Shown here: one piece after another, positions 52,679 through 60,945 of the stretch
Layout of the letters: each line of letters begins with the position of its first letter
Position numbering within the stretch: position 1 is the first letter of the stretch
NCBI RefSeq assembly: GCF_003351345.1
Contig: NZ_QQTO01000033.1
Location: 404,978-468,977, forward strand
Direction: 5' to 3'
DNA length: 64,000 bases
Source of the DNA: Allobosea caraganae
GTDB taxonomy: Bacteria; Pseudomonadota; Alphaproteobacteria; Rhizobiales; Beijerinckiaceae
Program-made: the position numbers and the translations under genes
Notes under the pieces: model-generated
Database searches by the model: none
What the model was told of the DNA's origin: nothing
What the model saw: only the letters and a program-made list of their open reading frames with translations

Positions 52679-53701
52679 ATGAATAAGTACTTCGGTGCAG
52701 CGCTTGTCGGCGCGGCCATGACGGTCTGCATCGGCGGGGCCCAGGCCCAGACCGGACTGCTGGCCCAGATCAAGAGCCGCGGCCAAGTCACCTGCGGCGT
52801 CGGCCCCGGCCTTGCCGGCTTCGGCATTCCCGATGCGCAGGGCAACTGGACCGGCCTCGACGTCGATCTCTGCCGCGCCATCTCCGCCGCGATCTTCAAC
52901 GACCCGCTGAAGGTCAAGTTCGTCCCGCTCTCCTCGAAGGACCGCTTCACCGCGCTGCAATCCGGCGAGGTCGACCTCCTTTCGCGCAACACCACCTGGA
53001 CGATGTCGCGCGACACCGCGCTCGGCCTCAACTTCGCCGGCGTGAACTACTATGACGGCCAGGGCTTCATGGTCCGCAAGAAGCTCGGCATCGATTCCGC
53101 GCTGAAGCTCGCCGGCGCCTCGGTCTGCACCCAGCAGGGCACCACGACCGAGCTGAACCTCGCCGACTTCTTCCGCGCCAACAAGATGAAGTACGAGGTC
53201 GTGGCCTTCGCCACCTCCGACGAGACGATCAAGGCCTATGAATCCGGCCGCTGCGACGCCTTCACCACCGACTCGTCGGGCCTCTACGCCGAGCGCCTGA
53301 AGCTCTCGGTTCCGGAAGACCATATCGTGCTGCCCGAGATCATCTCGAAGGAGCCGCTCGGCCCTGTCGTCCGCCATGGCGACGACAACTGGCTCGACGT
53401 CGTCAAATGGACCTATTTCGCCATGCTGAACGCCGAGGAGCTCGGCATCTCCAAGGCGAATGTCGACGAAATGCTCAAGTCCGAGAACCCGGACATCAAG
53501 CGCCTCGTCGGCACCGAGGGCAAGTTCGGCGAGGCGATCGGCCTGCCCAACGACTGGGCCTATCGAATTGTCAAACACGTCGGCAATTATGGCGAATCTT
53601 TCGAGAAGAACGTCGGCCAGGGCTCGCTTCTGAAGATCGCCCGCGGCCAGAACGCGCTCTGGACCAAGGGCGGCCTGCAATACGCGCCGCCGATCCGCTG
53701 A
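52679..53701 (+). CDS. aapJ: general L-amino acid ABC transporter binding protein (copy 2)
   Basis: 340 aa from ATG 52679 (AGGGGAAAATAAAC upstream). Signal peptide MNKYFGAALVGAAMTVCIGG with cleavage near AQA. It carries the same motifs as copy 1 (GGASVCTQQGTTTELNLADF is nearly identical), with substitutions in the ligand-facing region (RHGDDNWLDVVKW against RNTDAQWFNLVKW). Different ligand ranges are plausible. The gene next to aapQ is this one, so it is the likelier ancestral partner. Confidence 0.95.
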   Translation: MNKYFGAALVGAAMTVCIGGAQAQTGLLAQIKSRGQVTCGVGPGLAGFGIPDAQGNWTGLDVDLCRAISAAIFNDPLKVKFVPLSSKDRFTALQSGEVDLLSRNTTWTMSRDTALGLNFAGVNYYDGQGFMVRKKLGIDSALKLAGASVCTQQGTTTELNLADFFRANKMKYEVVAFATSDETIKAYESGRCDAFTTDSSGLYAERLKLSVPEDHIVLPEIISKEPLGPVVRHGDDNWLDVVKWTYFAMLNAEELGISKANVDEMLKSENPDIKRLVGTEGKFGEAIGLPNDWAYRIVKHVGNYGESFEKNVGQGSLLKIARGQNALWTKGGLQYAPPIR

Positions 53702-53756
53702 GCCGCCTGCCGCGCCGGCTTTGAAGGGGGACGGTGCGGATTGAGAGACGAGCTGG

Positions 53757-53779
53757 CGGCGCCCGAAAGGGCGGCGCCG
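53757..53779 (+). repeat. intercistronic hairpin between aapJ copy 2 and aapQ
   Basis: Arms CGGCGCC (53757-53763) and GGCGCCG (53773-53779). Binding-protein transcripts are often protected by such stems, so that the protein is made in excess over the permease. No T-run follows, so full termination is unlikely. Confidence 0.5.
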
Positions 53780-53840
53780 GTTCACCAGCCGCCGCCTGAC
53801 AAAGAAGCTGCCTCATAAAGAAGAAAAGGGCGTAACCACA

Positions 53841-55034
53841 GTGTCGACAGTCTCCACGCAACCGCCGCAACCGGGCAAAGCATCGCTTTTCTACGACCCC
53901 AAGATACGGGGTTACGTCTACCAGCTCGTGCTTCTCGCGCTCGTGGTCTTCGTGATCTATGAGGCGGCCTCCAACGCCATCGAGAACCTGCGTGCCCAGA
54001 AGATCGCCTCGGGCTTCGGCTTCTGGCACAACGCGGCCGGCTTCGACGTCAACCAGAAGCTCATCCCGTTCAGCGCCTCGGGCAGCACCTATGGCCAGGC
54101 CTTCTGGGTCGGCCTGCTCAACACCTTGCTCGTCGCCTCGATCGGCATCGTGCTCGCGACCTTCCTGGGCTTCTTCATCGGCGTCGCCAGGCTCTCCAGC
54201 AACTGGATCCTTGCCAAGCTCGCGATGATCTACGTCGAGGTCGTCCGCAACCTGCCGCTCCTGCTGCAGCTGTTCTTCTGGTACAACGCGGTCTTGAAGC
54301 CGCTGCCTGAGGCGCGCAATTCGATCGCGCTGCCCGGGAACATCTTCCTCAACAACCGCGGCCTGATCGCGCCGAGCCCGATCTTCGGGCCGGGCTTCTC
54401 GATGGTCACGCTGGCGCTGTTCATCGGCATCATCGCCGCGATCGGCTTCTACATCTGGTCGAAGCGCCAGCAGGAGGCGACCGGCAAGCAATATCCGAAC
54501 GGCCTGATCGCGCTCGCCCTCATCCTCGTCCTGCCGCTGATCGTGTTCGTCATCATCGGCATGCCGTTGACCTTCGACCTGCCGCAGCAAGGCCGCTTCA
54601 ACCTCACCGGCGGCTTCCAGATCTTCCCGGAATTCGTCGCGCTGCTGGTCGGCCTCACCACCTATACCGCGGCCTTCATCGCCGAGGTGGTGCGCGCCGG
54701 CATCCTCGCCGTCTCCAGGGGGCAGACCGAGGCCGCGCATGCGCTCGGCCTGCGTCCCGGCCCGACGCTGAAGCTCGTGGTCATCCCGCAGGCGATGCGC
54801 GTCATCATCCCGCCGCTCACCTCGAACTACCTCAACCTGACCAAGAACTCGTCGCTCGCGGTCGTGATCGGCTATCCCGACCTCGTCCAGGTCTTCATGG
54901 GAACGGTGCTGAACCAGACCGGCCAGGCGGTCGAGATGGTCTCGATCACCATGGCGGTCTACCTCACGATCTCGCTGGTGACCTCGTTCTTCATGAACAT
55001 CTACAACAAGCGCATGGCGCTGGTGGAACGGTGA
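53841..55034 (+). CDS. aapQ: general L-amino acid ABC transporter permease
   Basis: 397 aa from GTG 53841. His/Glu/Gln/Arg/opine-type permease of the inner membrane, with a long N-terminal part and internal loop (YPNGLIALALILVLPLIVF) longer than simple HisQ permeases. The cytosolic EAA loop is TEAAHALGLRPGPTLKLVV. It pairs with AapM to form the channel for AapJ-delivered amino acids. Confidence 0.94.
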   Translation: MSTVSTQPPQPGKASLFYDPKIRGYVYQLVLLALVVFVIYEAASNAIENLRAQKIASGFGFWHNAAGFDVNQKLIPFSASGSTYGQAFWVGLLNTLLVASIGIVLATFLGFFIGVARLSSNWILAKLAMIYVEVVRNLPLLLQLFFWYNAVLKPLPEARNSIALPGNIFLNNRGLIAPSPIFGPGFSMVTLALFIGIIAAIGFYIWSKRQQEATGKQYPNGLIALALILVLPLIVFVIIGMPLTFDLPQQGRFNLTGGFQIFPEFVALLVGLTTYTAAFIAEVVRAGILAVSRGQTEAAHALGLRPGPTLKLVVIPQAMRVIIPPLTSNYLNLTKNSSLAVVIGYPDLVQVFMGTVLNQTGQAVEMVSITMAVYLTISLVTSFFMNIYNKRMALVER

Positions 55035-55044
55035 GGGCGCCACG

Positions 55045-56424
55045 ATGACCGATGCAACCACCGAAAACGCCCCGAACTTCTTCATCCGCCGCGAGACCCT
55101 GCCGCAGGAAGCCGCTCCGCTTTCCGTCGCCGGGCCGGTCGCCTGGATCAGGTCCAACCTGTTCAACGGGCCGCTGAACACGATCCTGACGCTGCTTTGC
55201 GCCTATATCGTCGTCACCAGCGTCCCGGGCATCCTGCGCTTCTACTTCATCGACGCGGTCTGGAGCGGCACGAACCGCGACGCCTGCCTTGCCGACAAGA
55301 TCGGCCGGCCGGTCGGCGCGTGCTGGGCCTATATCGCCGACCGCTACCAGTACTTCATCTACGGCTCCTATCCGATCAGCGAGCGCTGGCGCGTCAACAT
55401 CGTCTTCGCCATGTTCGCGCTCGGCATCGTCTGGATGCTGTGGAACAAGGCGCCGATGAAGAAGCTCGGCGCGTTCTTCTTCTTCGTCCTGCTGCCGATC
55501 AGCGCCTATGTGCTGCTGCTCGGCGGCCCCAGCGCGACCGGCTTCCTGCACATCCTGCTCTGGGTCCTGCTGGCGCTCACCGCCTACTACGCGGTGCTCT
55601 CCTTCGTTCCGGGGATCGCCAGGTTCTATACCGGGCCGGCGCTGCTGGCGGTCGAGGAGGCGGCTCCACCGTGGAAGCGCTTCTATCGGCCCAAGCGCCT
55701 GATCCTGATGGCGCTCGTCGCCTTCGGCATCATCGCGCTGCTGGAGAACGCGGTCGGCCTGCCCCGCGTCGATACCGGCCTGTGGGGCGGCATGACCGTG
55801 ACCTTCCTGGTCGCCGCCGTCGGCATCGTCTTCTCGCTGCCGCTCGGCGTCGTCCTGGCGCTCGGCCGGCGCTCGAAGCTGCCGATCATCCAGCTGCTCT
55901 CGGTGGTCTTCATCGAGTTCGTGCGTGGCGTGCCGCTGATCACCGTGCTGTTCATGGCCAACACCATGCTGCCGCTGTTCGTGCCGCAGGAATACTCGCC
56001 CGACCGGCTGCTGCGGCCGCTGGTCGGCGTCGCGCTCTTCGCCGCCGCCTATATGGCGGAGGTCATTCGCGGCGGCCTGCAGGCGATGCCGAAGGGCCAG
56101 TACGAGGGCGCGATGTCGCTCGGCCTGGGCTATTGGCAGATGATGCGCCTGATCATCCTGCCGCAGGCCCTGCGCATCGTGATCCCGGGCATCGTCAACA
56201 CCTTCATCGGGCTGTTCAAGGACACGACGCTGGTCACCATCGTCGGCATCTTCGACTTCCTGCGGACCATCGAGGCGACCCTGGTCGATCCGACCTGGGC
56301 GACGCCGACGACGCGCGGAACGGGCTATGCCTTCGCCGCGATGTTCTATTTCCTGTGCTGCTGGGGCATGTCGCGCTACTCGATCTCGGTCGAGAAGCGT
56401 CTCGCCGCTGGCCAAAGACGTTGA
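55045..56424 (+). CDS. aapM: general L-amino acid ABC transporter permease
   Basis: 459 aa from ATG 55045. A large permease with an N-terminal extra domain of about 240 residues, including several helices and a periplasmic Cys pair (DACLADKIGRPVGACW), as in other AapM proteins. The standard permease core follows (WGGMTVTFLVAAVGIVFSLP); the EAA loop is GAMSLGLGYWQMMRLIILP. Second channel subunit with AapQ. Confidence 0.94.
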   Translation: MTDATTENAPNFFIRRETLPQEAAPLSVAGPVAWIRSNLFNGPLNTILTLLCAYIVVTSVPGILRFYFIDAVWSGTNRDACLADKIGRPVGACWAYIADRYQYFIYGSYPISERWRVNIVFAMFALGIVWMLWNKAPMKKLGAFFFFVLLPISAYVLLLGGPSATGFLHILLWVLLALTAYYAVLSFVPGIARFYTGPALLAVEEAAPPWKRFYRPKRLILMALVAFGIIALLENAVGLPRVDTGLWGGMTVTFLVAAVGIVFSLPLGVVLALGRRSKLPIIQLLSVVFIEFVRGVPLITVLFMANTMLPLFVPQEYSPDRLLRPLVGVALFAAAYMAEVIRGGLQAMPKGQYEGAMSLGLGYWQMMRLIILPQALRIVIPGIVNTFIGLFKDTTLVTIVGIFDFLRTIEATLVDPTWATPTTRGTGYAFAAMFYFLCCWGMSRYSISVEKRLAAGQRR

Positions 56425-56439
56425 GAGGGAACCAAGACC

Positions 56440-57234
56440 ATGGCAATGGCAGAAACCAAGAACACCCGCCCGGCGGCCCTGAAGCCGACTTCGCTGAACA
56501 CCGAGACCGCCGTCGAGATGATCGGCGTCAACAAGTGGTACGGCGAATTCCACGTGCTGCGTGACGTCAACCTCAAGGTCGCCCGCGGCGAGAAGCTGGT
56601 GATTTGTGGGCCTTCGGGCTCGGGCAAGTCGACCATGATCCGCTGCATCAACCGGCTCGAGGAGCACCAGAAGGGCAACATCATCGTCGACGGCACGGAG
56701 CTCACCAACGATCTCAAGAAGATCGACGAGATCCGCCGCGACGTCGGCATGGTGTTCCAGCACTTCAACCTGTTCCCGCACCTGACGATCCTCGAGAACC
56801 TGACGCTGGCACCGATCTGGGTGAAGAAAATGCCCAAGAAGGACGCCGAGGAGATCGCGATGCACTACCTGCGCCGGGTCAAGATCCCGGAGCAGGCGGC
56901 CAAGTACCCGGGCCAGCTCTCGGGCGGCCAACAGCAGCGCGTCGCCATCGCCCGCTCGCTCTGCATGAGCCCGAAGATCATGCTGTTCGACGAGCCGACC
57001 TCGGCGCTCGATCCGGAAATGGTCAAGGAAGTGCTCGACACCATGGTCTCGCTCGCCGACGAGGGCATGACCATGCTCTGCGTCACGCACGAGATGGGCT
57101 TCGCCCGCCAGGTCGCCGACCGCGTCATCTTCATGGATGCCGGCCAGATCGTCGAGATGAACGAGCCCAACGAGTTCTTCAAGAACCCGCAGCACGAGCG
57201 CACCAAGCTCTTCCTGAGCCAGATCCTGCACTGA
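56440..57234 (+). CDS. aapP: general L-amino acid ABC transporter ATP-binding protein
   Basis: 264 aa from ATG 56440. Walker A GPSGSGKS (57-64), Q-loop VFQHFNLFPHL, signature LSGGQQQR, Walker B IMLFDEPTSALD and the H-loop His in VTHEMGF are all intact. It drives import with ATP. It ends with a stem-loop terminator at 57257. Confidence 0.96.
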   Translation: MAMAETKNTRPAALKPTSLNTETAVEMIGVNKWYGEFHVLRDVNLKVARGEKLVICGPSGSGKSTMIRCINRLEEHQKGNIIVDGTELTNDLKKIDEIRRDVGMVFQHFNLFPHLTILENLTLAPIWVKKMPKKDAEEIAMHYLRRVKIPEQAAKYPGQLSGGQQQRVAIARSLCMSPKIMLFDEPTSALDPEMVKEVLDTMVSLADEGMTMLCVTHEMGFARQVADRVIFMDAGQIVEMNEPNEFFKNPQHERTKLFLSQILH

Positions 57235-57256
57235 GGACCTGATCCTCGAATAGATG

Positions 57257-57285
57257 CGGCGCGCCGAGCGATCGGCGCGCCGTTT
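57257..57285 (+). terminator. intrinsic terminator after aapP
   Basis: Perfect 11-base arms CGGCGCGCCGA (57257-57267) and TCGGCGCGCCG (57272-57282), loop GCGA, followed by TTTCC. It closes the aap operon. Confidence 0.85.
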
Positions 57286-57462
57286 CCATATCAAGTCGAG
57301 CTTTATTGAGATGCGCGTCCAGCGCGTGCAAGCATCTCTGGCTTAAGCTTTTTTCAGTAATGGCGCGCTTTATTGGCCATATCGTGAAATCTATCTCCCG
57401 GCGGATTTCGGGAACAATCGTGAATGACGCCCGTTCCTTGTTGCAAATCGGAGGAACGTGTC

Positions 57463-57747
57463 ATGAAATTCATCATTCCTGCTATGACTGCTGTCCTGCT
57501 CATGACGGGCGGGGCCTATGCTCAATCGATTAACGTTGGGCCTGGTGGCGTCTCGGTCGATCCCCGTGCCCCGCACGAGCGGCGCATGGATCGCGAGATC
57601 CGCCGCGAGGAGCGTTACCGTGACCGGGATCGCGAGCGCGGGCGTTGGGAGCGCAGCAGCTATCGCGGCGGTGACTGCCGTACCGTGACCACCCGCGAGG
57701 AGACGCCGCGCGGCATGGTCAAGCGCACCACCCGCGTCTGCGATTGA
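57463..57747 (+). CDS. small exported basic protein
   Basis: 94 aa from ATG 57463 with GGAGG upstream. Signal peptide MKFIIPAMTAVLLMTGGAYA. The mature part is extremely charged (EIRREERYRDRDRERGRWER) with a short C-terminal DCRTVTTREETPRGMVKRTT segment. It resembles small periplasmic proteins common in Bosea and Bradyrhizobium. No known function. A strong terminator follows. Confidence 0.7.
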   Translation: MKFIIPAMTAVLLMTGGAYAQSINVGPGGVSVDPRAPHERRMDREIRREERYRDRDRERGRWERSSYRGGDCRTVTTREETPRGMVKRTTRVCD

Positions 57748-57765
57748 TCGCAGCAGATCGACAAA

Positions 57766-57798
57766 AAAGCCCGCCTCGCATGCCGCGAGGCGGGCTTT
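57766..57798. terminator. strong bidirectional terminator
   Basis: Perfect 14-base arms AAAGCCCGCCTCGC (57766-57779) and GCGAGGCGGGCTTT (57785-57798) with an ATGCC loop; A-run before and T-rich end after. It fits ending both the small basic-protein gene and the convergent glpQ transcript. Confidence 0.92.
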
Positions 57799-57837
57799 CG
57801 TTTGGGGCGGCGGCCGAGCCGGTTCGCTGAGCCAGGC

Positions 57838-58998
57838 CTACTTGGCGCCGCGCGCCTTCACGGCGTGGTCCGGGAAGTCGGAGAAGAGGCCGTCGATGCC
57901 GAGGTCGAAATACGGCTTGTACTCGGCCACCGGGTCGCCCTTGTAGTTCGAGGCGAGGCGCTTGGGCTCGCCGCGGAAGGTCCAGGTGTGGACGAAGAGC
58001 CCCACCGCATGCGCATCCCTGACCACGTTGGTCGGCGCGATCAGCACGCGGTCCTGCTCGTCGATCTTGCCGTCGCCGTTGATATCCTTCGGCTTGCCGT
58101 CCTCCCCGACGGTCTGCTTGGCCGCCAGGAGATAGGGCTTCCAGGGCGCGACGATGTCGGCATAGGTCTTGATCTCCTTCAGGCCCTCCGGCGTGAGCAG
58201 GTCCTTGAAGGTGCGCTTGTCGCCGGTGACGACGAAGTCGTAGGGGCGGTCGAACGGGGCGGCGAGCACGATGCCGCCATCCTTGTCGACATCGTCGGCA
58301 TCGACGAGCTGGGAGAGGCGAAGCTGCGTCTTGCCGCGCAGGTACTTCAGGTTCGCGGTCTCGAAGCTCTGGATGATCACGGGCGAGGATTTCTCGCTCC
58401 AGCCGGCGGCCTTGAGCTGGTCGAGCAGCTTGTCCTCGATCGCCAGGCCGAGCGCGGCGTGGAAGGTCGAGTGCTTCACTTCCGGATAGATGCCGATGGT
58501 GCGGCCGGTGCGGGCGCTCTCGCTCTTGGCGAGGTCGATCACCTGCTGCAGCGTCGGGATCTCGTATTTGCCGTTATGCGACTGGTCGCGGTCGTCGAAG
58601 GGCTGCTTGGCGCGCAGCGTCTTGATCTCGGCGAGCGTGAAGTCGCTGGCGAACCAATCGTTGGTATCGATGCCGTCGATCTTCTTGACCGTCTTGCGCG
58701 CGGCGAATTCGGGGCGGGTCGAGACGTCGGTCGTGCCGCCCATCATCGGCTCGTGGCGGGCGACGAGCACGCCGTCCTTGGTCGAGACCAGGTCGGGCTC
58801 GATGAAGTCGACGCCCATCTCGATCGCGAGCTTGTAGGATTCGAGGGTGTGGTCGGGCCGGTAGCCGGCGGCGCCGCGATGGCCGACGACGAGGGGCTTG
58901 GCGCCGTCCAGCGTCGGCGCCGGGCTCTGGGCGAGGGCGGGCACGCCGGTCAGGGCGAGGGTGGCCAGCATCGTGGCCGACAGGAGCATGTGCTTCAT
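57838..58998 (-). CDS. glpQ: glycerophosphodiester phosphodiesterase
   Basis: 386 aa from ATG 58998. Signal peptide MLLSATMLATLALTGVPALA. The GDPD fold starts VVGHRGAAGYRPDHTLESY (H40, E53), IEPDLVSTKDG (E67, D69) and H82 gives the second His. It hydrolyses glycerophosphodiesters to glycerol-3-phosphate plus alcohol in the periplasm. An EF-hand loop DINGDGKIDEQD (305-316) lies inside a C-terminal insertion, indicating calcium binding beyond the usual metal site. Probably linked to phosphate or phospholipid recycling. Confidence 0.93.
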   Translation of the reverse strand: MKHMLLSATMLATLALTGVPALAQSPAPTLDGAKPLVVGHRGAAGYRPDHTLESYKLAIEMGVDFIEPDLVSTKDGVLVARHEPMMGGTTDVSTRPEFAARKTVKKIDGIDTNDWFASDFTLAEIKTLRAKQPFDDRDQSHNGKYEIPTLQQVIDLAKSESARTGRTIGIYPEVKHSTFHAALGLAIEDKLLDQLKAAGWSEKSSPVIIQSFETANLKYLRGKTQLRLSQLVDADDVDKDGGIVLAAPFDRPYDFVVTGDKRTFKDLLTPEGLKEIKTYADIVAPWKPYLLAAKQTVGEDGKPKDINGDGKIDEQDRVLIAPTNVVRDAHAVGLFVHTWTFRGEPKRLASNYKGDPVAEYKPYFDLGIDGLFSDFPDHAVKARGAK

Positions 58999-59173
58999 GG
59001 GTCCGATCCTTGATCGCGGTCTTTTACCGCGGCGACCATGATCAGACGATGTGACAGCCCGGTGAAGCGGAGTCTTACGACTCTTGTTCTCGACTCTTGC
59101 TCCGCTGCGCGCTCCTTCCGGCGGCAGCGAAGCCCAGGACGGTTATCAAGACGAATGACGGCTCGCCAAATGA

Positions 59174-59210
59174 ACGAAGCCCGCGCCGAGATGCTCGGCG
59201 CGGGCTTCGT
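59174..59210 (-). terminator. intrinsic terminator of the small lipoprotein gene
   Basis: Perfect 16-base arms ACGAAGCCCGCGCCGA (59174-59189) and TCGGCGCGGGCTTCGT (59195-59210). Read on the minus strand, it is followed by TTCATTT. It lies 65 nt after the lipoprotein stop at 59275. Confidence 0.85.
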
Positions 59211-59274
59211 CAAAACCGAAGAGGTGGTGGAGGTGCTGCCGGCCCAGGCCGATCGGCGCTTCCGCCTTCCGCTA

Positions 59275-59415
59275 TCAGCGGCGGTTCTCGAGCGTGGTCT
59301 TGGCGTCGAGGCGCTTGCTCGGCGGCGGGGTCAGGTCCTGCTGCGGGGCGGTGGCGCAGGCGGCGAGGCCGAGCGTGATGAGAGCGGCAAGCGTAAGGCG
59401 GCTGATGCGCTGCAT
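59275..59415 (-). CDS. very small lipoprotein
   Basis: 46 aa from ATG 59415 with AAAAGGG upstream; the frame up to 59505 adds an unlikely N-terminus. Lipobox LAAC ends the signal MQRISRLTLAALITLGLAAC; the mature chain ATAPQQDLTPPPSKRLD is Pro-rich and only 27 aa. Similar tiny lipoproteins are frequent near peptidoglycan genes. Function unknown. Confidence 0.72.
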   Translation of the reverse strand: MQRISRLTLAALITLGLAACATAPQQDLTPPPSKRLDAKTTLENRR

Positions 59416-59598
59416 GGCGAGACCCTTTTGTCGCGAGGAAGCAGTTGCCACGTCTTGCAGCTTATGAAACGACCGCGTCAAGCTCGCCGCAACGTTGACG
59501 GGCATTCCGGTGGCTCATGTTTGCGTTTCTCGAAAGAAAAAGATGAGCCTGTGCCAAATCCTCCACACTGATGCCTCGCGCTTCGGGAGTTGCCTGCC

Positions 59599-60897
59599 AT
59601 GACGCCCGCCGCCCGCATCAGCGCCGCCATCGAAGTGCTGGACGACATCATCAGGCGCCGCCGCCCGGCCTCCGACGCGCTGAAGGATTGGGGCCTGTCG
59701 CGCCGCTTCGCCGGCTCGAAGGATCGCGCCGCCATCGCGACGCTGGTCTATGACGCCCTGCGCCGCAAAGCCTCCTCCGCCTTCGCGATGGGCGACGAAA
59801 GCCCGCGCGCGCTCGTGCTCGGCATGTTGGCGGGCCTGCGCGGCATGGAGATGGAGGAGATCGCCGAACTCTGCTCGGGCGAGAATCACGCGCCGGAGCG
59901 GCTCACGGAGCAGGAGGCGCGGAGCCTGATCACCTTCGATCTCGCTGCCGCGCCCGACTGGGTCCGCGCCGACGTGCCGGACTGGCTCTGGCCCTCCTTC
60001 GCCGCGAGCTTTGCCACGGAGGTGGTGGCCGAGGGCCAGGCGCTTGCCGGCCGCGCGCCGGTCGATATCCGGGTCAATCGGCTGAAATCCAACCGCGACA
60101 AGGCCTTGCGCGACCTCGCTCATCTCGGCCCGGAGCAGGGTGCCTGGTCGCCCGACGCGATCCGCTTCCTGCCGGGGCCGGACGGGCGCGGCCCGTCGCT
60201 GCAGACCGAACCGGGCTTCTTCGAGGGCGCGTTCGAGATCCAGGACGAGGGCTCGCAACTCGTGACCTTGCTCTCCGGCGCGCAGCCCGGCGACACGGTG
60301 ATTGATCTGTGCGCCGGCGCCGGCGGCAAGACGCTGGCGCTCGCGGCGCTGATGCAGAACCAGGGCCGGCTCTTCGCCACCGACCTCGACAGCCGCCGTC
60401 TCGCGCCGCTGCACGACCGGCTGGCACGCTCCGGCGCGACCAATGTCGAGATCCGCGTGCCGCGCAACCGCGGTCACGAGGCGTTGAGCGATGTCATGGG
60501 GCAGGCTGACCTCGTGCTGGTCGACGCGCCCTGCACCGGCTCGGGCACCTGGCGCCGCAATCCCGATGCGAAATGGCGTGTGCGCCCGGGCGCGCTGGCC
60601 GAGCGCATCAAGGACCAGGCCGAGGTGCTCGCCCGCGCCGCGAAGCTAGCGAAGCCCGGCGGCCGCATCGCCTACATCACCTGCTCCATGCTGCCGGAGG
60701 AGAATGACGGCGCGGTCGAGGCCTTCCTCGGCAAGCATGCCGGCTTCGCGCCGGTACCTGTTGCTGAAGTGTTGGCGTTGGGCCAAGGCAACTTCGCGCT
60801 GCTCGCTCGCTTCGCCACGCGTTTCGGCCTGCAATTGTCGCCGAGCCGGACGGCTACCGATGGGTTCTATCTGGCCTGCGTGGAACGGGGAGCCTGA
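59599..60897 (+). CDS. RsmB-family RNA (cytosine-C5) methyltransferase
   Basis: 432 aa from ATG 59599 (GGGAG upstream; TTG 59590 is also in frame). The N-terminal NusB-like part is short; the SAM-dependent Fmu domain starts near 225 with VIDLCAGAGGKTLALA, and the two Cys are in DAPCTGSG and YITCSMLPEEN. It methylates C5 of a cytidine, probably in 16S rRNA as RsmB does; another RNA target is possible. guaA follows after 48 nt. Confidence 0.92.
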   Translation: MTPAARISAAIEVLDDIIRRRRPASDALKDWGLSRRFAGSKDRAAIATLVYDALRRKASSAFAMGDESPRALVLGMLAGLRGMEMEEIAELCSGENHAPERLTEQEARSLITFDLAAAPDWVRADVPDWLWPSFAASFATEVVAEGQALAGRAPVDIRVNRLKSNRDKALRDLAHLGPEQGAWSPDAIRFLPGPDGRGPSLQTEPGFFEGAFEIQDEGSQLVTLLSGAQPGDTVIDLCAGAGGKTLALAALMQNQGRLFATDLDSRRLAPLHDRLARSGATNVEIRVPRNRGHEALSDVMGQADLVLVDAPCTGSGTWRRNPDAKWRVRPGALAERIKDQAEVLARAAKLAKPGGRIAYITCSMLPEENDGAVEAFLGKHAGFAPVPVAEVLALGQGNFALLARFATRFGLQLSPSRTATDGFYLACVERGA

Positions 60898-60945
60898 GAC
60901 CGTTTCGGCCGTTGCGTGGGCGCAGGTGATGCAGTAACGAGCGCC

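Noticed and set aside
54991..57294. A 767-codon open frame on the minus strand
   Set aside because: Antisense to aapM and aapP, with shadow-frame composition and no conserved motif.
59038..59571. 177-codon open frame on the plus strand
   Set aside because: It covers a perfect terminator stem and the antisense of the small lipoprotein gene, without family similarity.
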